This document shows, in pieces, positions 8,522 to 22,900 of a stretch of 64,000 nt of DNA. A program made the translations under genes and the position numbers. Location of the stretch: the NCBI GenBank assembly GCA_013397115.1, contig VWZW01006279.1:187831-251830 (forward strand), given 5' to 3'. This DNA comes from Edolisoma coerulescens (taxonomy: Eukaryota; Chordata; Aves; Passeriformes; Campephagidae). Numbering within the stretch: position 1 is the stretch's first letter; each line of letters opens with the position of its first letter. The notes under the pieces are model-generated. The model worked only from the letters and a program-made list of their open reading frames with translations, was not told where the DNA came from and did not search any database.

Positions 8522-11500
8522 GCTTTTAAAATAACGTGATGATAACAGATATTCATCAAAGATCAAAGAAGAGCGTGCTTAAGGATCAGAGGTGTAAACT
8601 GAGACATGAAAGTGGGCCCTCCTTCGTCCTGTTTGCAAGAAGAAAACTCCATTGTACAATTGCATTACTCCTATTCACAGTGTACCTTTATTTAACGAGA
8701 TTCATAAACGCTTTGAACTCTCTCCGATAACTTTGTGGAGAAGAACTTTTATTACTGGGAAGTGTTTTATGGAGGATATTATTTACTTAGGAGTGAAAAT
8801 CTGTTGCCTAAAGTTGTATGGTACTGTTTCCTTCCAGACTGTATATTCACTTGCATTTTACTTGAATACAAGCCTGCACATAGACACCCAGTGCTCCTGT
8901 TACGAGAATGCCAACACATTTCTAACTCATTTAATACCCTAAGTAGGTAAGAATCCATTTACAACTACATATTTATATTAATTCAAATCACTCGTATGGA
9001 AATATTTTGTTTGGGAGGGCAGGAACATCTCTCCAGTGATTTTAGTAAGAAAATATGATAATACTTTCTATCCTTCATCCACTTTGGTGACTTTTTAAGT
9101 TTAAATGTGTTCTCTAAGAGTAACACAAGTTCAAAAAGCTCTGTTAAAAACAATAATAAAAAAGAAACTTGGAAAACACATTGTTTGCATTTACTTAAAA
9201 GGAGAATTGCACGCTTTATTCAATCCTGCAAGATTTAGTAACCTTTTTTTGGTTTTTAACAGCTTCATATAAGAAGAGCTTTTAGTTCATTTTAAAAGGC
9301 GTTTTGGCAAGCCTTTTCTGCAAAGTGAAAAGACACAAGGTTGAAGAGGAATTACCGGTCTGCTGCATATGTAGCAGCAGATTGCATATGCATGAGCTGC
9401 AGCTGCGTGAAGGCCACCCCGGGAAGGAGAGCCCAAGAGGAGAGCCAGCGGAGGGGAGCAGCGGCTGGCGGTGCCTGCAGCCCGCTCTCTGACAGTGCCG
9501 ATCCTTCCTCCCTGCAGGAGGGTCAGGGAGGGAGGGCCCCACTTCTTTGGACCGCTGCACTTTTTGAACGTGTTCCTCGCCTCTACCCCTTACGCTCCCT
9601 CCCAGCCATCTGTGTTCTCCTTCCTGCTTGCTCTCACCTTCCCCTGCCTTCTCCTACAACCTTATCATCACCACCACCCGGGTAACGTTCACCTCATCTT
9701 TTCCTGCCATCTCTATGAAAGAGCAAACAGCTGCAAGCAGGCAGCTCAGCAGAAGCCCACATAGTATCAAGAATGAAGTAACATTTGTGCCCACTTCCAC
9801 AACATCATGATGTCACCCGGACTTTAGCACCATTGATAAGAGGGAACTACAAAACCACTGTGCACTGAATTAAATGTGGGTTGTTTTCAAAGATCTTCAA
9901 GTGGGATGTTGTGCACCATTAAATCTGGTGTATGAATGTCTTCTTGTATTGAGAAAAATGTGGGTTGTACTTAGTCCTCCTGGAAAGGAGGCATAAGGTA
10001 TTCCCTGTGCACATAGAAAAATGTTTTTTTCTAAAATGTAGATCTTAGCATTTCTAACTCGGTTTTTGCGAGGTCATTTCTTAGTGATATATTCAAGATA
10101 ATTAAATTAAAAGGGAAAAAAAGAGAAAAATATCTTGCATACTATTTAGTTGTGAAAATGGTCCTTTCTTTCTTTTGGAAGCTCTGGGTTATTAACAAGT
10201 GCTTATCCACAGGATCCAACTCTAAACAAAGAAAATTCCTCTGGCAACATGCAAGCAGTTGGGGTTATCCATATACTCTAAGATGTTCTGGCAGAGGTAG
10301 ACAAAGAGTGCTCTATCATTTTCATCCTTAGAGAGTGTTTAGTACTTTTTATCATAAAATTGCCTTTGTACTCAAAAAATCCATCCCCTTCATTCAGTCC
10401 CACAGTCTTCAGACATTAACGGATTGATTCCCATCAAACAATTTTTATTTAATTTTTCTGATTTGATGTTTCTGATGCACAGATCAAAAAAGCGACAGGA
10501 GGTTCTGGTGGGAAGAGGCAAAATACATTTAAATCTAAAATGAATGAGAGAAAAAAGTAAATTTTTTTTTTCCTTTTGTGCTCTGGACAAATAGAAGTCT
10601 GGCTTTCGTCCTGATTTCCTTCCATATAATTGTTCTTAATGATGGTGCTGGTGTGACAACGAGTAAGTAGATTGTTTTTTAATCTTTTCTGAATAGATTG
10701 CTCAAATGATACCACTCTGTACTTGCCAGGATCTCTTCTATAATCTCTGTGACCTACCTTGCTCAGGCTGTTTGTGCAGAATAAGTTTATTAGTTTGATA
10801 TTAAACATGAATATTTATTTTAAAAATAAGTATTTTTTCAAAACCTCGTTTTCTCTAAGAATTGTACCTTTTTGAATAGAATGTTGGAACAAGGTCATGG
10901 AATTCTACACTACTCTATGCAATCCTGATCTAGCTGTCACACTCAAGAAGTGTATTTGGAATTATCTCAATGTGCAGGTGTGCTCAAGTGAGGCAGGATG
11001 TCTGAATTTGCATTGCTCTATAGAGTTTGAATTTAAGTTTAGATTAGCTGCTATGAGAAATAAATTGTCCATATGAAATGTCAGGAAGCTGGAATATTAT
11101 ACACTACAAGAATCAGGCATTTTCTGTGTATTATTCCAAAAATTTAATCATGAGCTCCTGTGTTTCCACCAGTAACACGAAGTCTGGCATCTTAACTAAA
11201 TATCAGAAATTAATTTTTAAAAACGCTGAACTGTTCAATTTTGCTTTATAAAATTACTACGTTATTTAAAGTGTATAAGAGTATGCTAGTGTATAGTAAT
11301 TCTGTGGGTTATAAATGTAGTAGTTGAAAAACATGACAAATATTGCATTTCTGCTAATTAAAGCTCTTCCATAGAAAGATTACGTACTAAGCCCTTTGTT
11401 TGGTTTTTTTGGGACTGCCTTTGAAATTGGAGGTGTAGATCTTGCTGATAAGTTAGCAAATATCGCTGTATTCAGGAAAGACTGTGCACATTCAAATAGT

Positions 11501-14500
11501 CTGTTCTTATTTTCATTTAATTCAATTTTTTTTAAAAAAAACAACCGCATTTTAATGTGTGGCTGACGGGCAGTTCAGGATGGGGGTAACTTCCACAAAT
11601 TAGTAATCTGCTCAGAGCTATTGATAAGTTACATGATTCGATGCCAAATAAGATGCTTTATAATGGCCTTACAACCCAAGCATCTCCCAGATAATACTGA
11701 AAGTCAGCATTTACACCAACATTGCTTAGACTTCATCGATCCTGCTTTCACCAGGAGTTTGAGATCGACTCCTTCATGCACTCCACCTGGTCTGTGTGGA
11801 GGCTCTGAGGTGGAAGGTAACGGTGCTGGAGGGTGACGCTTCAGCATTCCCACACACGGACCATTCCAGCCCCAGGGACGGAATAACCAGCAGCTGCCCA
11901 CGCGTGCCTCAGGGCGCGGGTTTGAGGCACTTTGTTTCAGCGCAGATCTTACGGGTTTCCTCAGGCTCTCATCCCTGTGACATAAAGCACCAGAGAAAGC
12001 CTCTGCTGGGTGGCCTGGGTATTATGTGGAAACAGTGTAGCTGTTTCACAGGGTGTGGAAGGAGCCAGGATACAAGGCTGCATCCTGTGTGTCTTGTACC
12101 TGGTGTGTTAAGTAAGGCTCATTCCGGATGTGTGGGACTGTCAAGGAGCAGTGCTGAGGCACCACAGCATGTTGCTAAAATAAGCACGTGCATATGCACA
12201 GCCACTGTACTCCAGACTTCTGTGCATGACCTTGTCAAGGGGGAGAAAAAAATCACTGGCAGAAAAAAATAGTGAGACCACTTGGGAACCCCCCCAATAT
12301 TTAGACTACAGAGCTAAAAAAGACAGAAGTGTATCAAGTTCCTATAGAAATACACACTGGAGACACTTGCTTTTTAGGATAGATATACACTGCAGACTGT
12401 GGTGTGGTGTAAAAATACCTGAGCTAACTGTAAATGAGCCATCTCAGGCACCAGAAACAATAATAGCTTTTGAGGTTCTCACCCTTGTTTAATGCATTCC
12501 ATCGGCAGTGATTCCAGGGTGGCTCCAGTTCTCTGAGGTATTTACATGGCAGCTGGGAATGGGCTGTGGTGCTGCTCAGCTCTTGTCCTGCTGCTCCCCT
12601 GTGCACAAGTCTGCTCCCCATTCCATCCTGGGGGGAGGGTTCCACCAAGCAAGCACCGACAGGCTTTTGGCTCCTTTGCCTAACATCACCAGCCCACAGC
12701 TTCTTGTGCCTTGAACTTTGTTTCCTTGTTCTCAGCCTCCAGTATAACTTCTGTACTAATTTGTTATTAATCACATAAAGGAAATTTAAACAGGATTCAC
12801 CCACAGCACAGCTCTCATTCCATCCAGCTTTGCAAAACTTTACCTATGGGTGGTTTATTGATTTCGTCTTCAGAATCACACAGAGCAAGTAAGCAGAAAA
12901 ATTGGCCACCTACTGATGAAGGTAAAAATCATACATCACTTAAACTTTCTCAAGTAATCTATTTTTGTTTTTCCACTTTCTTATCCTAGAAATATATTAC
13001 CGTCTTTACTGCTAAAAATGGAAGAAGTTCTGCTGTTCTTACGTAGATATATGCTGATGTATTTTGTATTCTTATATGCTTCATATCTATATTCAGTAAC
13101 TGAGGTTTCAAAATGCATGCTGCTGTACATCCTGGTGTTAAACAGGCTTGAAGCTGCTTCTCAGAAAAGCTCAACATGTAATGCCAAAATTACTGCAAAC
13201 TAGGGGAGCAGAAGTGGTGTCTGACTGCTCTTTGGATTGTTCACAGATTTCTAAGCAAATCCAGCTGTGAAAGGATATCTGATGCTCAACTATCTCACAG
13301 CCATGGTAAGACTTCAACTCAGACATTTGATTGTATTTACTTTTTTTTTTCCCCCTGCAATTGTTCTTCTTTTGGAACACAGGGCAACAGCACTATATTA
13401 AGCAGACAGTGACAGGAGCAGTGGAATCTGTTGTTTAATGAGGGCTGTAATATTCATGCTGGCTGCTGTGATATGCCATTACTAAAATGAGAGACTTGTA
13501 TAGCTGATACTGTCATTTGAAACAAAGACAAATTATTGCACAGGTACATTTTCAGCAGTATGGTTGAGCAGTTTTTTAAGGTTTAGTTAATAGAATAGAG
13601 GATAGTATCTAGCTGGAGTAAAAAAATTACTCAGCTGGAGTAAAAAAAGGTTCTGTATTCAGAGCGCTCATTAATCATTAAGCACTCCTTATTTATCATT
13701 CTGGCTTTTGATTCTTCAAATTGACTTGTGACTGCTAGGTCTGGTTGCACATTTGACAAGTCTACTGAGGGCTGGTAATCCTTCAAGACACCTCTCAGGC
13801 AGCATCTTCCCGTGATAAAGCAGGAAAACTTCCTCCTGGTTTGGGCTGTGGTACCCTGCTGTCCTGCCCCTGGGAAGGGTGGCCAGGCACCCATGAGCTC
13901 ACAGCACTGCCTTTGGAGAGAAGTGGGTGCTGGCTGGGTGTTTCCCAGTCCTGGGTGTGTTCCCTGGGCCCTCTCAGGTTTGCTGCCCTCCCCGAGGAGA
14001 CACCAACCCCAGCACTGATGCGTGGAGGGGCACAGCAGCTCTGGAGGGGACGACTGCTGCTTTCTGGGGGGTGACGGAAGCTTTGTGTGCCTTGGTCTCT
14101 GCAACAGCCCCATGCGGCTCTTCACAGCCACCCTCTTCTGCTCAGCATTGTGATACCCACTCATGAGTAAGGCAGCATCTGAACACCACACGTGCAATGA
14201 GGCGCCTCTTCTTGTGTGGTTTTCCTAGCCAGAAAATAAGGGATAACCATCATCACCAACACCATCACCTGTTACTCCGGAGCTGTTCGTGACTCTCTCA
14301 AGCTGCTGGTAAGTTAACCTACACTGTAGTTCTGTTCAAAACCATAGGACGTCTTGCAAGGCCTTTGGAGTCCTGAAGGCAATTTCACTACAGAGTACTA
14401 TTTCCTCTCTCCATCAGAAACAAATACATTTAGATGACTTATTCTGTCCACACTGGTGAGATACGGTCTCATTTATTTGATTTGCTCCTTCTCTCTTTAA

Positions 14501-15183
14501 AAGCAGGAAAACACCAGGGCAAACTTTGCACAAACTGTAGAAAAACAAATCCACTGCATACCAATTTTTTCTTATTATTTCCTCTATTGTTTACCAAAGG
14601 GAGAAAACCACCCCACCAACAACAGTTACTCTGCATTTATCACAGTGCCTAGTAGAAAGCATGTGATTCTTATGGTAAGCAGCAATTTACAGATGGCCAG
14701 GTGCAAACAACATATCTAATCTTATCATGAATTTGTTTTATTCGCAGCTGCAACAGTTGGTGTCAGTTAATAGGTTACCAACCATGAAGTATATTTATTT
14801 CCTTTTATCCTGCTTTGGGGCCACAGAAGTGATTTGTAAACTGTCCTAGATGTTGAATTTACATTGAATTTTTGTGTGCGTGGCTTTTTTTGTTATTTAG
14901 TTAGTGCTACTCAGGAAGAAAATGACAACATCTTCCAGAGAACCCATTTTGTTTTCATTTTATCCATTTCCTTTTCTAGGCATTTAGAAATTCTAAAGTA
15001 GTGAGCTCTCTGGGTTTCTAATTTACAGTAAAACACAGAGTTTTTTCAAGCATGATTTTTTCTTTTTTTAAGACTAATCTATCATTGATGAGGACTCATT
15101 TTTGCCTGTTTAGTTCCATCAAGTCATGTGACGGATTCACTATCAGCCTTTTCAAATAATCAAACACAATCTTTATAAGCTGG

Positions 15184-15274
15184 TCATGAAAGAAATAAGT
15201 ACTAAATTCTCTGGTTATAAAAGAAATCTAAATTTTAAATACTTGTCATAAAAGAAATAAGTATTAGATTCTCT
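15184..15274. repeat. Diverged 29-bp direct repeat
   Basis: Positions 15184-15212 and 15246-15274 match over 29 bp with three mismatches, offset by 62 bp. A related TATAAAAGAAAT segment lies between them, so this is probably an old local duplication. Confidence 0.6.
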
Positions 15275-18200
15275 TCTTAGCACCATGGCTCATACTGTGG
15301 ACACCAGGATGTATAGATATATATATACAGGAGTGAACCAACCAAATAAACCATATAACCTTCAGAGCTTTCTATATTCTGGTACAAAAAATAAAGATGT
15401 GGTTTAAAATAAATGTCCTTATTAATGAGTCTCTTCCAGTTTTTGTAATGTGTGACGGTCTTGGTTGTGTTATTTTTGGGTTTTTGCCTTCACTTATATC
15501 AAGACCATTTTGTGTTAGGTAAAGAGTGATAAAATAAATAATTCCTTGATAGTTATATATATTTTGCTTACATTTATCTTCAAATCTGTTCCCCAACAAA
15601 AGGAGTTTTAATAGTAAAGAGCACAACTATTAACACATTTCCATGTGTGTAAGTCAGGTGTTCTTGAAAGTAATGAAGTTGCACATGTAAATGAGTTAAA
15701 AAAAAAAGAGAAAGAGAAAAGAATTTCAGATTTTGATCCTGATGATGGTTTTAAAATGCACAAAAAGCAGTGTCTTCTCACTGGCACAGGGCACTATATA
15801 TATGCATAATAATTGGAAACGGTTAAACGTATGAATTTAATAGACCTGAAGAAATAATTGCAGGGAATAATATTCAGATTAGCCCCCTTCTCTGCACACA
15901 TGGTTCTGAGGTGGATTGAAATTCCCTTTGACTTTTTATTCTGAATTATATTTTCCCTTTTTAACACATTTTTATTGCTCTGATTCTTAATCCTAGCACT
16001 GTATTTGCACTACTGTATAAAGCACTAAAAATAGTATCTTTGCTAAAAAAGCCTATTAGCAGTTTTCCATAGATTGAGCGTCTAAGATGAAGGTTTTAAA
16101 GCATTTTGTAATTTGATATAAATTATGACTGGGTGCATGCCAAGATTTTTCACAAACTGACCTTTTCTCACCACTGGCCTGTCTTCAAAGGCTCTGGTGC
16201 TCATCCTTCTTATTGCTCATCACATTATTGTAGATGGGAAATCTTCTCCAGCTAAGGCTAAAATCTCTCCAGATATGTCTCCATCAGTTACTCTGTCACT
16301 GGGATTGGAGACAGAATTATACAGATTGAATAATACGTTGTAAAAATACATGAATTTACAGTTAAGGAAATAGGGTCAAAACAGCAATTTTTAAGCTTCC
16401 AGCTTAAGGAGCTTTAGTTGTTGGAAGGCAAAGTTACTGCCTTACCTGATTTACTTGTCAAATCTGTACTTAACTTTCACAGATTGGGTATTTGAATAGT
16501 TGACTGCTTATGCTTGTTCAAATGTGCTACTTGCAGTCTAAGGCAGAAGTTATAACACATGTATGCACATCTACCTGCTGTGATGCTACGGACATCACAC
16601 CAAGTGAGTTCACTCCCTGCCTGCACTGTCGGTGGGGACGGGGGTGCACGTGGCCTCACATCACCAGTGTGGGGCTTAAACGTTCTCCTTTTGCACTTTT
16701 CTCTAAGACCGAGACCTGCTCTTAACAGCAGCAAGGGCTAGAACATGCTTTCCTTATCTCTGGCCCTTCCTTATCTCCTTATCTCCAGTGCCCATCGATG
16801 TGATTTCAGTGTTTTACTGTCAAGCAAACCAAAGAAGAAAAGCATAGGAGCAGTGCCCCATTTTCATGCTGAGGCAGGAGGATGTTTAGGCAAATGCTGT
16901 TCTCTGCCCCGGTCAGTCCACAGAGCGGGACACCCTATAGAGACGCTCAGGGCATCAGAGGTTCCCATCAGCCTTGCACTGAAGAGAAACCAGCTGCAAA
17001 AGTGCAGGAGCACTACCACTGCCAGCCAGGCTGTTCTTCACTGGCAATCTACCTCTTTTCTGGAAGCTGGGGTAAGATGTTGGAGTCTCCCAATTCTTGT
17101 GACATCTGCTTGCTGACCAATGCACGCATCTCAGCAGCTTTAACACTTGGGTCATGTCTTCATGTTTTTGCTTTTTCTCCCAAAGCAAGGAGAGTGAGAA
17201 CCTTTTGGCTGTTTGCCAAGGAAATACAGTGGCTCAGGTGTCATCAAAGGTCTCTGGGTATCAGGATTCTACACACTTCCTTCTTATATTACTATTTTTG
17301 ACTGCAGCCCTCTGTAATCCACTGAAGGAAGTTTTTGTCTTAGGAAGTGCAGGGTTCACATAATTTTCTTTAGAAATGCAGGTGAGTGCACAGCTGAAAT
17401 GGGTGCCATGTTGGAGAGAGGTGCTGCTCTCTGCCTCGCTGTGACAGTTCCAAGTGCAGAACAAACCACCAGGTGCTGAAGTGCTCATCAGCCTCTTTGT
17501 GTCTGTCTATTCTTTACTAATTGAATGTGGGCAACTTCCTAATGTGGGACACAACTTCATAAGACTGCCTAACCTGATGTGTTCTCTAGGGAGTGCTTTA
17601 TTTTGTGTTTATCTTTTGTAGTGCAGAGCATGGTCTGACTCCTAATACTGTGCAGTCAGTCCTCAAAGATCATACACCATTGCAGAGGCAGCAGCAGCCC
17701 TGAACTGACCTGGCTCTCCTGTGCCATGAAACTTTTGGCTTTTGCCCTTTCATTGTGGGTACATAGAGTTGTTTTGGCCCATCAGTTCAGAACCTGCATT
17801 ACTTTACTCTGCCAGGGTTGAGCCTTTCTCCCTGCAGGTGGGTTAGGGAAGGAGTGCCCCGCTCCCAAGATGACTTCTCAAGTCAATCTGAGGGCTTTCT
17901 GCAAATTTGCCAGTTTAAGACTTGAAATGGTATTGGATTCATTTTGCTTTTTAATGACTAAACACTCCATTATTTTAATAATGGCACTTCAGTCACCCAA
18001 GTAGTCATTATTCCTGACAGTCTACAGGTGAGCATATGCAACTCAGTATATGCTACGAAAACCATGTTCTGTCAGATTTCAGAGCAAGAAAACACAACTG
18101 AGTGGTTTTTTTACCCTCACAGAATATTATTTTCTATTACAGACAGTTTTGTTGAGGTACAGAATTTTAGATTTTAGAAGTAATCTTCTGTCTCTTGGCT

Positions 18201-18934
18201 TAGGGGAGAGATTTATGAGAAGGGGTAAGAAATGCTTTCTTTCCTTCCTAAATTTATTAAGATACACCTTGATTCCAAGACTTTAAAAGACTCTTACCAG
18301 TCTCAGATACTGCCTCTGCAGCAATTGGGCATAAATTTAAGCATTAGCCTCAGATAAGGGAAGTGAGTACTGTTATTTGAAGGATGCAGGAACTTCCCTT
18401 TCCATTCACAGCAAAGCTGCTGGAGAGCAACAGGTCCCCCTGGACTGTGCAGCACCATTTGTTGCCTACAGCAGCGTGTAGGAGAAAGCGTAGCTCTAAG
18501 TGGTTTCTAAACTCTAACAAACCTCACAGGTATCCCACAGCAGGGACCCTTCTGTTTGTGCTCCAGACTCGAGACTTCATTTTGTCAGCCAAAGTCTTCT
18601 GCTGGATATAAACTCAGGCAGGGAAAGACGGGACCATCCACTGGAGCCAGGAAACGACCTTTAGTTTTGACACAAGTCTAAACGCATGAGTCACAGAAAG
18701 GACAGATGATACCGTTGGTACCTTTGGTACTCCCAGTAATAACTGAGTTTTCAGAGCAAAATTAGATCAAGGTGATAAAAAGAAATATCTTTGATCCTCA
18801 TCAGTCCAGGCAGTATAATGCATAGATGGTAGATGGAACACAGTCTTGGCTCTACAAAAGGGGTTTTCTGGCCAAGTAACTCAAAGGCTGCATTAGATAA
18901 AATAAAAAATTCTCTAGGAAAACAAAAAGAAGGA

Positions 18935-19960
18935 TTTAGAGGTCAGTAAAGTATTTGATACAGTGCTGCACGGGAAATAATTAAACTGGAGAAGATGGGG
19001 AAATTTTATTTGTGAGGTTTGTGAGGCATGGGGGCAGGGAGATCAGCTCTGGGGGATGCTGAAAAGGGAAGGTTTGAGCTGAAGGGAAGCTTATCGTGAA
19101 GTCGACAAGGATTGGTCCTGACACTGTTTTCATTTAATATTTTCATTAATGATTTGGAAGCACATTAAGGAATTCTGCTCATAACTCAAAGAGACACTGC
19201 TAATCGAGAGCAGGACTGGGATAACTTACAAGGAGAACTGGGTTACCATATGAATGGGGCAGGAGAAAAGGGCTACAAAAGTACAGAGTACAAGTCCAAG
19301 CTGGTAGAGGCTACCAGCAATCATTATTACTGTGGGGTAAGTGTTTAATCCTTATGAATGATAAAGGCAGATGGAGCATTCTGGATATACAAGTCTGTCA
19401 CAGCAAGGTTATTATCTGTCAAGGCACAGCAGCCACAGAAAGCCATAAATTTAATAATTTCATAAACCATAATGATTCTAAGATCAATCTCATTTTCTTC
19501 AATGGAGGTTTTGCAAAGCATTTATACTGTTGTACACGGCCCTGGGAAGATACCAGTGAGAAACCTGGGACACTTGTCATTAATTTTTCAGAAAAGATGA
19601 ATTCAGATTAGTATAGGTTTAGAGAATAGTCACTCCCCAAGGGAGTAGAGATATCTGATGGGTGTATGGAGGCTAAAAAAGACGGGCTTCTTTAATTTGG
19701 CAGTCTAGAGGCAGAGAGGGGATGGACTTCTACTTACTTAAAATAAACAGCAAATAGGGTAAATAGCTCTAGAAGAGCTAAGCTAAGAATGGGGTTATCA
19801 AAAGATTAAATGGCTATAAAACAGCTATGAGCCAACAGAGAAGTAATTATTAAACACAAAGTTCTGTAAAATGAAATTATGTGGTGAGAGCAGGACTATT
19901 TAAAACATAATTTAAAATGTTGGCCTGGCAGTCTGTAGGATATATTAGTAATGCATTTCT
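18935..19960 (+). mobile_element. Ancient LINE remnant of the CR1/L3 type, 3' part of ORF2
   Basis: The stretch keeps the order of CR1-clade reverse transcriptase landmarks: AAAGTATTTGATACAGTGCT (DTV-like), GATTGGTCCTGACACTG...TTTAATATTTTCATTAATGA, a TTTGGAAG-containing block, then a tail region with AGGCTAAAAAAGACGGGCTTCTTTAATTTGGC. Many indels and stops show it is long dead. Divergence far exceeds that of the CR1 copies at 7298 and 42188, so it probably predates modern birds. Ends are approximate. Confidence 0.6.
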
Positions 19961-22900
19961 TTCATTTTAACCTTAATCTTGGCATTCTGTAAAAACACTT
20001 TTTGTATTTACTTAATATATACATTTTTGTTATGTAAGAAAATAGATTTTCTCTAGTCAAGTAGTATGACACTCTTCTTGGGATTGCAGCAGCCTTCAAT
20101 GGTCAAAAAGTGCAAGTACAGGGAAATGCTGTAGCCTCAGCCTATATCATGTTTCCTTGGAATGACATGTACATTGGCCAGCCACATACCCAGAAGTACA
20201 AGAGGATGGAGCACCATCAGTCACTCTGGAGATGGAACAAGCAGAGCCTGGTGGGCAGCTCCTAATTTTCCAAAACACTGAATACTCGACCTTAAACCCC
20301 TAATACTTGAGCTTTCATATTTCAAGCATTCATTATTTCGTCACACTATTTCACAGTGGTGCAGTTCTTTGGGCTCTCAGATTTTCAGTCCATGCTTCAA
20401 AAAAGCAGCTTCTCAAGGGAGCTCCTTGTAAAATGTGGTGGTGCTCCTAATGAGGACATGCTCTTTTTTGGTCACAATATCAAAATGGGCTTTACAACTA
20501 CTCAGTAAAATGCCAGCCTGAGCTAGATGTGTGCCATGGAACATTTCAGCCTAAGGAGTTGTAAGTATTGCAACAATAAAATTAAGACAGTGCCTCGCAG
20601 TAGGAAAAGAGTTGCTCATTCATAAGTATTGGAATCAGTTAATTTTACACTGATTAGGACTAATTTTGTTATATCTTTCAGAAGCATTGCTATGATATTT
20701 TTTAAATGCATTATGACTAATTTCATTATACGGTAAATACACACAACTTTGTTTATATTGTCATAGATACACACTATATTTTGAACCTAGAATTTCAGTC
20801 TCTAACTCAACACATTCGGTTGCTTAAACTTATTACCAAATAAATAACAACCATACAGCAACTCACCAGACCAAAACTTGCTCACAGACCATGGAACTAA
20901 GAAGCTCAACCTGGAAAACAAATAAAAACGGTTCACCTGAGTGAACTTTCAGGAAAATGGTTAACAGAGACCAGAGTAACCTCTTTACAGGAAAGTGCCT
21001 TAAGTAATTTTAAGCATATACTTAAATTGAGGCTTCTGTTACTTTTGAAGCCATTTAGTTTAGTTTTTAAACTATGCCAGAAAGGAATGAGGGGATAAAT
21101 TTGAGGTGAGTGTTAATTGCATCTAATATCTCAACTAGAAGAACTGGTTGAGCTTCATATGCTGATTTTTTAAAAAAAACCATTAATTACTTTGTCATTT
21201 AGCATAAAAGCACTTTATAGTTCCAGATAAGATTAGAGATACACTGCCTTTTGTGTTAAGAAACATGATTCCCATCCTCAGACTGCAGAGCAAAGGAAAT
21301 ACTGCACATCAAATCCTGGCCCTGTTAAGTCAATGGGAAAATATAACCACTATCATTCTTTTTAAGTCTCAAAACAGAATGGCACATTTTTATTTCCCCT
21401 GAAAGAGATTTAAATTCTGTTTTCTTTTTGATCAAGCTATATTTGATTTGCAGATAAGAGGAGGAATGACTAATTTTCAGGGGCTATATAAAACTACAGA
21501 CACATTAAATAGAGCACAACTGAAAATGTAAAGTGAAGAAGTCTGTAAACTGTGAGTGACTGTGAAGCACTCTCACATGGCTGGTGAATGAGCTGTGGAT
21601 GTAAGTGCGTGTCTGCTAAGTGATGTGTGCTTGCCATGTGCTTAATAGAATTGCTTTAGAGTTCCTCTGAGTGGATGAGAGTCCATCAGGCACAGTTTTC
21701 TGCTTCTGGAAAGAGGAATGTTGATGAAAAACAAAGCATGAGAAAGTGGGTAAGTCTAGGGTGGCATTTCCACAGATACATGCCTCTAGACCTAGCAATT
21801 TGCTTGTCATACATGCATAGTGGTGAGTTTGCCTGCCCGCATTTGTGTCTGGGAATGAAATGTGGTGATGTCAGTGTGGTTTACCCCTGCCTAAAAAGGA
21901 GCAAAGTTCCTGAGCGAAGGATGAAACAGAGGTCATTTGGTGTAGGGTCTTTATCTGCACAGGAGCCTCCAGTGTTCCAGGTGCTCAAGTCTGAACCTGC
22001 TTGCAGGTGTGCCCATGTGTCTTACAGATGAACTGTGCATGAGATGGGCCTGTCAAAAATCCATGTACAGGTATGGAAGATGGTCTTCTAGATGTTACCT
22101 TTGGGTGCACTTGCACAAGAGAAATGTTTATTCCTTTATACAGGAGCTTATGTATACCATCTTCTCTTAATTTAAAAACTAAATCACAGTGGTTGCCTTC
22201 AGCAGCATCGAAACCAGTTTTAAAAATCTTACTGATTCTGAGTAGTAATACTTTATTCTACAAGCAACTTCACAGCTTCAGAAGGGTGAGCTACGCCGTG
22301 TGTAGTAAAAGCAGTGCAGGAGTGCAAGTGTTCTTACAGTTCAGCAGTAGAACAAGTAACAAATCTGCATGTAAAATGGTTTCCATTAAGCCAGTGAGCA
22401 GACCGATGATTTGGTTAATTCTAACTAAGTGGCTGCATTGCCACAGCTCCACAGATCCCAGCAGACCAAACATGAAACCTGCATTACACTGTGATTTATT
22501 GCCCTACTTACTCTAGAATGTCAGAAAGAATATTTGCAGAGAAAGCTTGCTAAGGCTCATTAAAAATATGTATTTTATTTTTAGGAAAGCTAAGCTGACA
22601 TCCAGGGTATGGGGAGCCCTGTGTCCAGAGAGGAGGACTGTGCAGGAGACTTTAACAGGTTTGTCTGCAGCCAAGCCAGGCTCTAAGCACACTTTTTCTT
22701 GACCCTTGGGTCTTTTCCTTGGAGGAGAGGTAGATTAGCTCCTTGCTACCTCACAGCTAGGTGCTTCTTTTAATGCTCTGAAAGGCATGGTATTTAGACC
22801 CTGAACTTTGCACTGCACACATGTAGGAGAACTTCAAGCTGGGACTTGCCAAACAGCGCACCTGGATGGGTGGGACAAAAGGCTGAGCTCTTGCCCCTCT

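Larger units (their letters stand above)
8181..18934. other. Gene desert, segment 1
   Basis: I could support no exon, RNA gene or transposon here. It contains a palindromic POU-type site at 9382-9393, a 22-bp-period direct repeat at 13611-13648, a diverged 29-bp direct repeat at 15184-15274, a short TA microsatellite at 15315-15327 and a consensus MEF2 site (CTAAAAATAG, 16025-16034). The stretch 15700-16140 reads like conserved non-coding DNA. The open frames, the longest 188 codons at 13631-14197 minus, have no recognisable domains. Confidence 0.55.
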
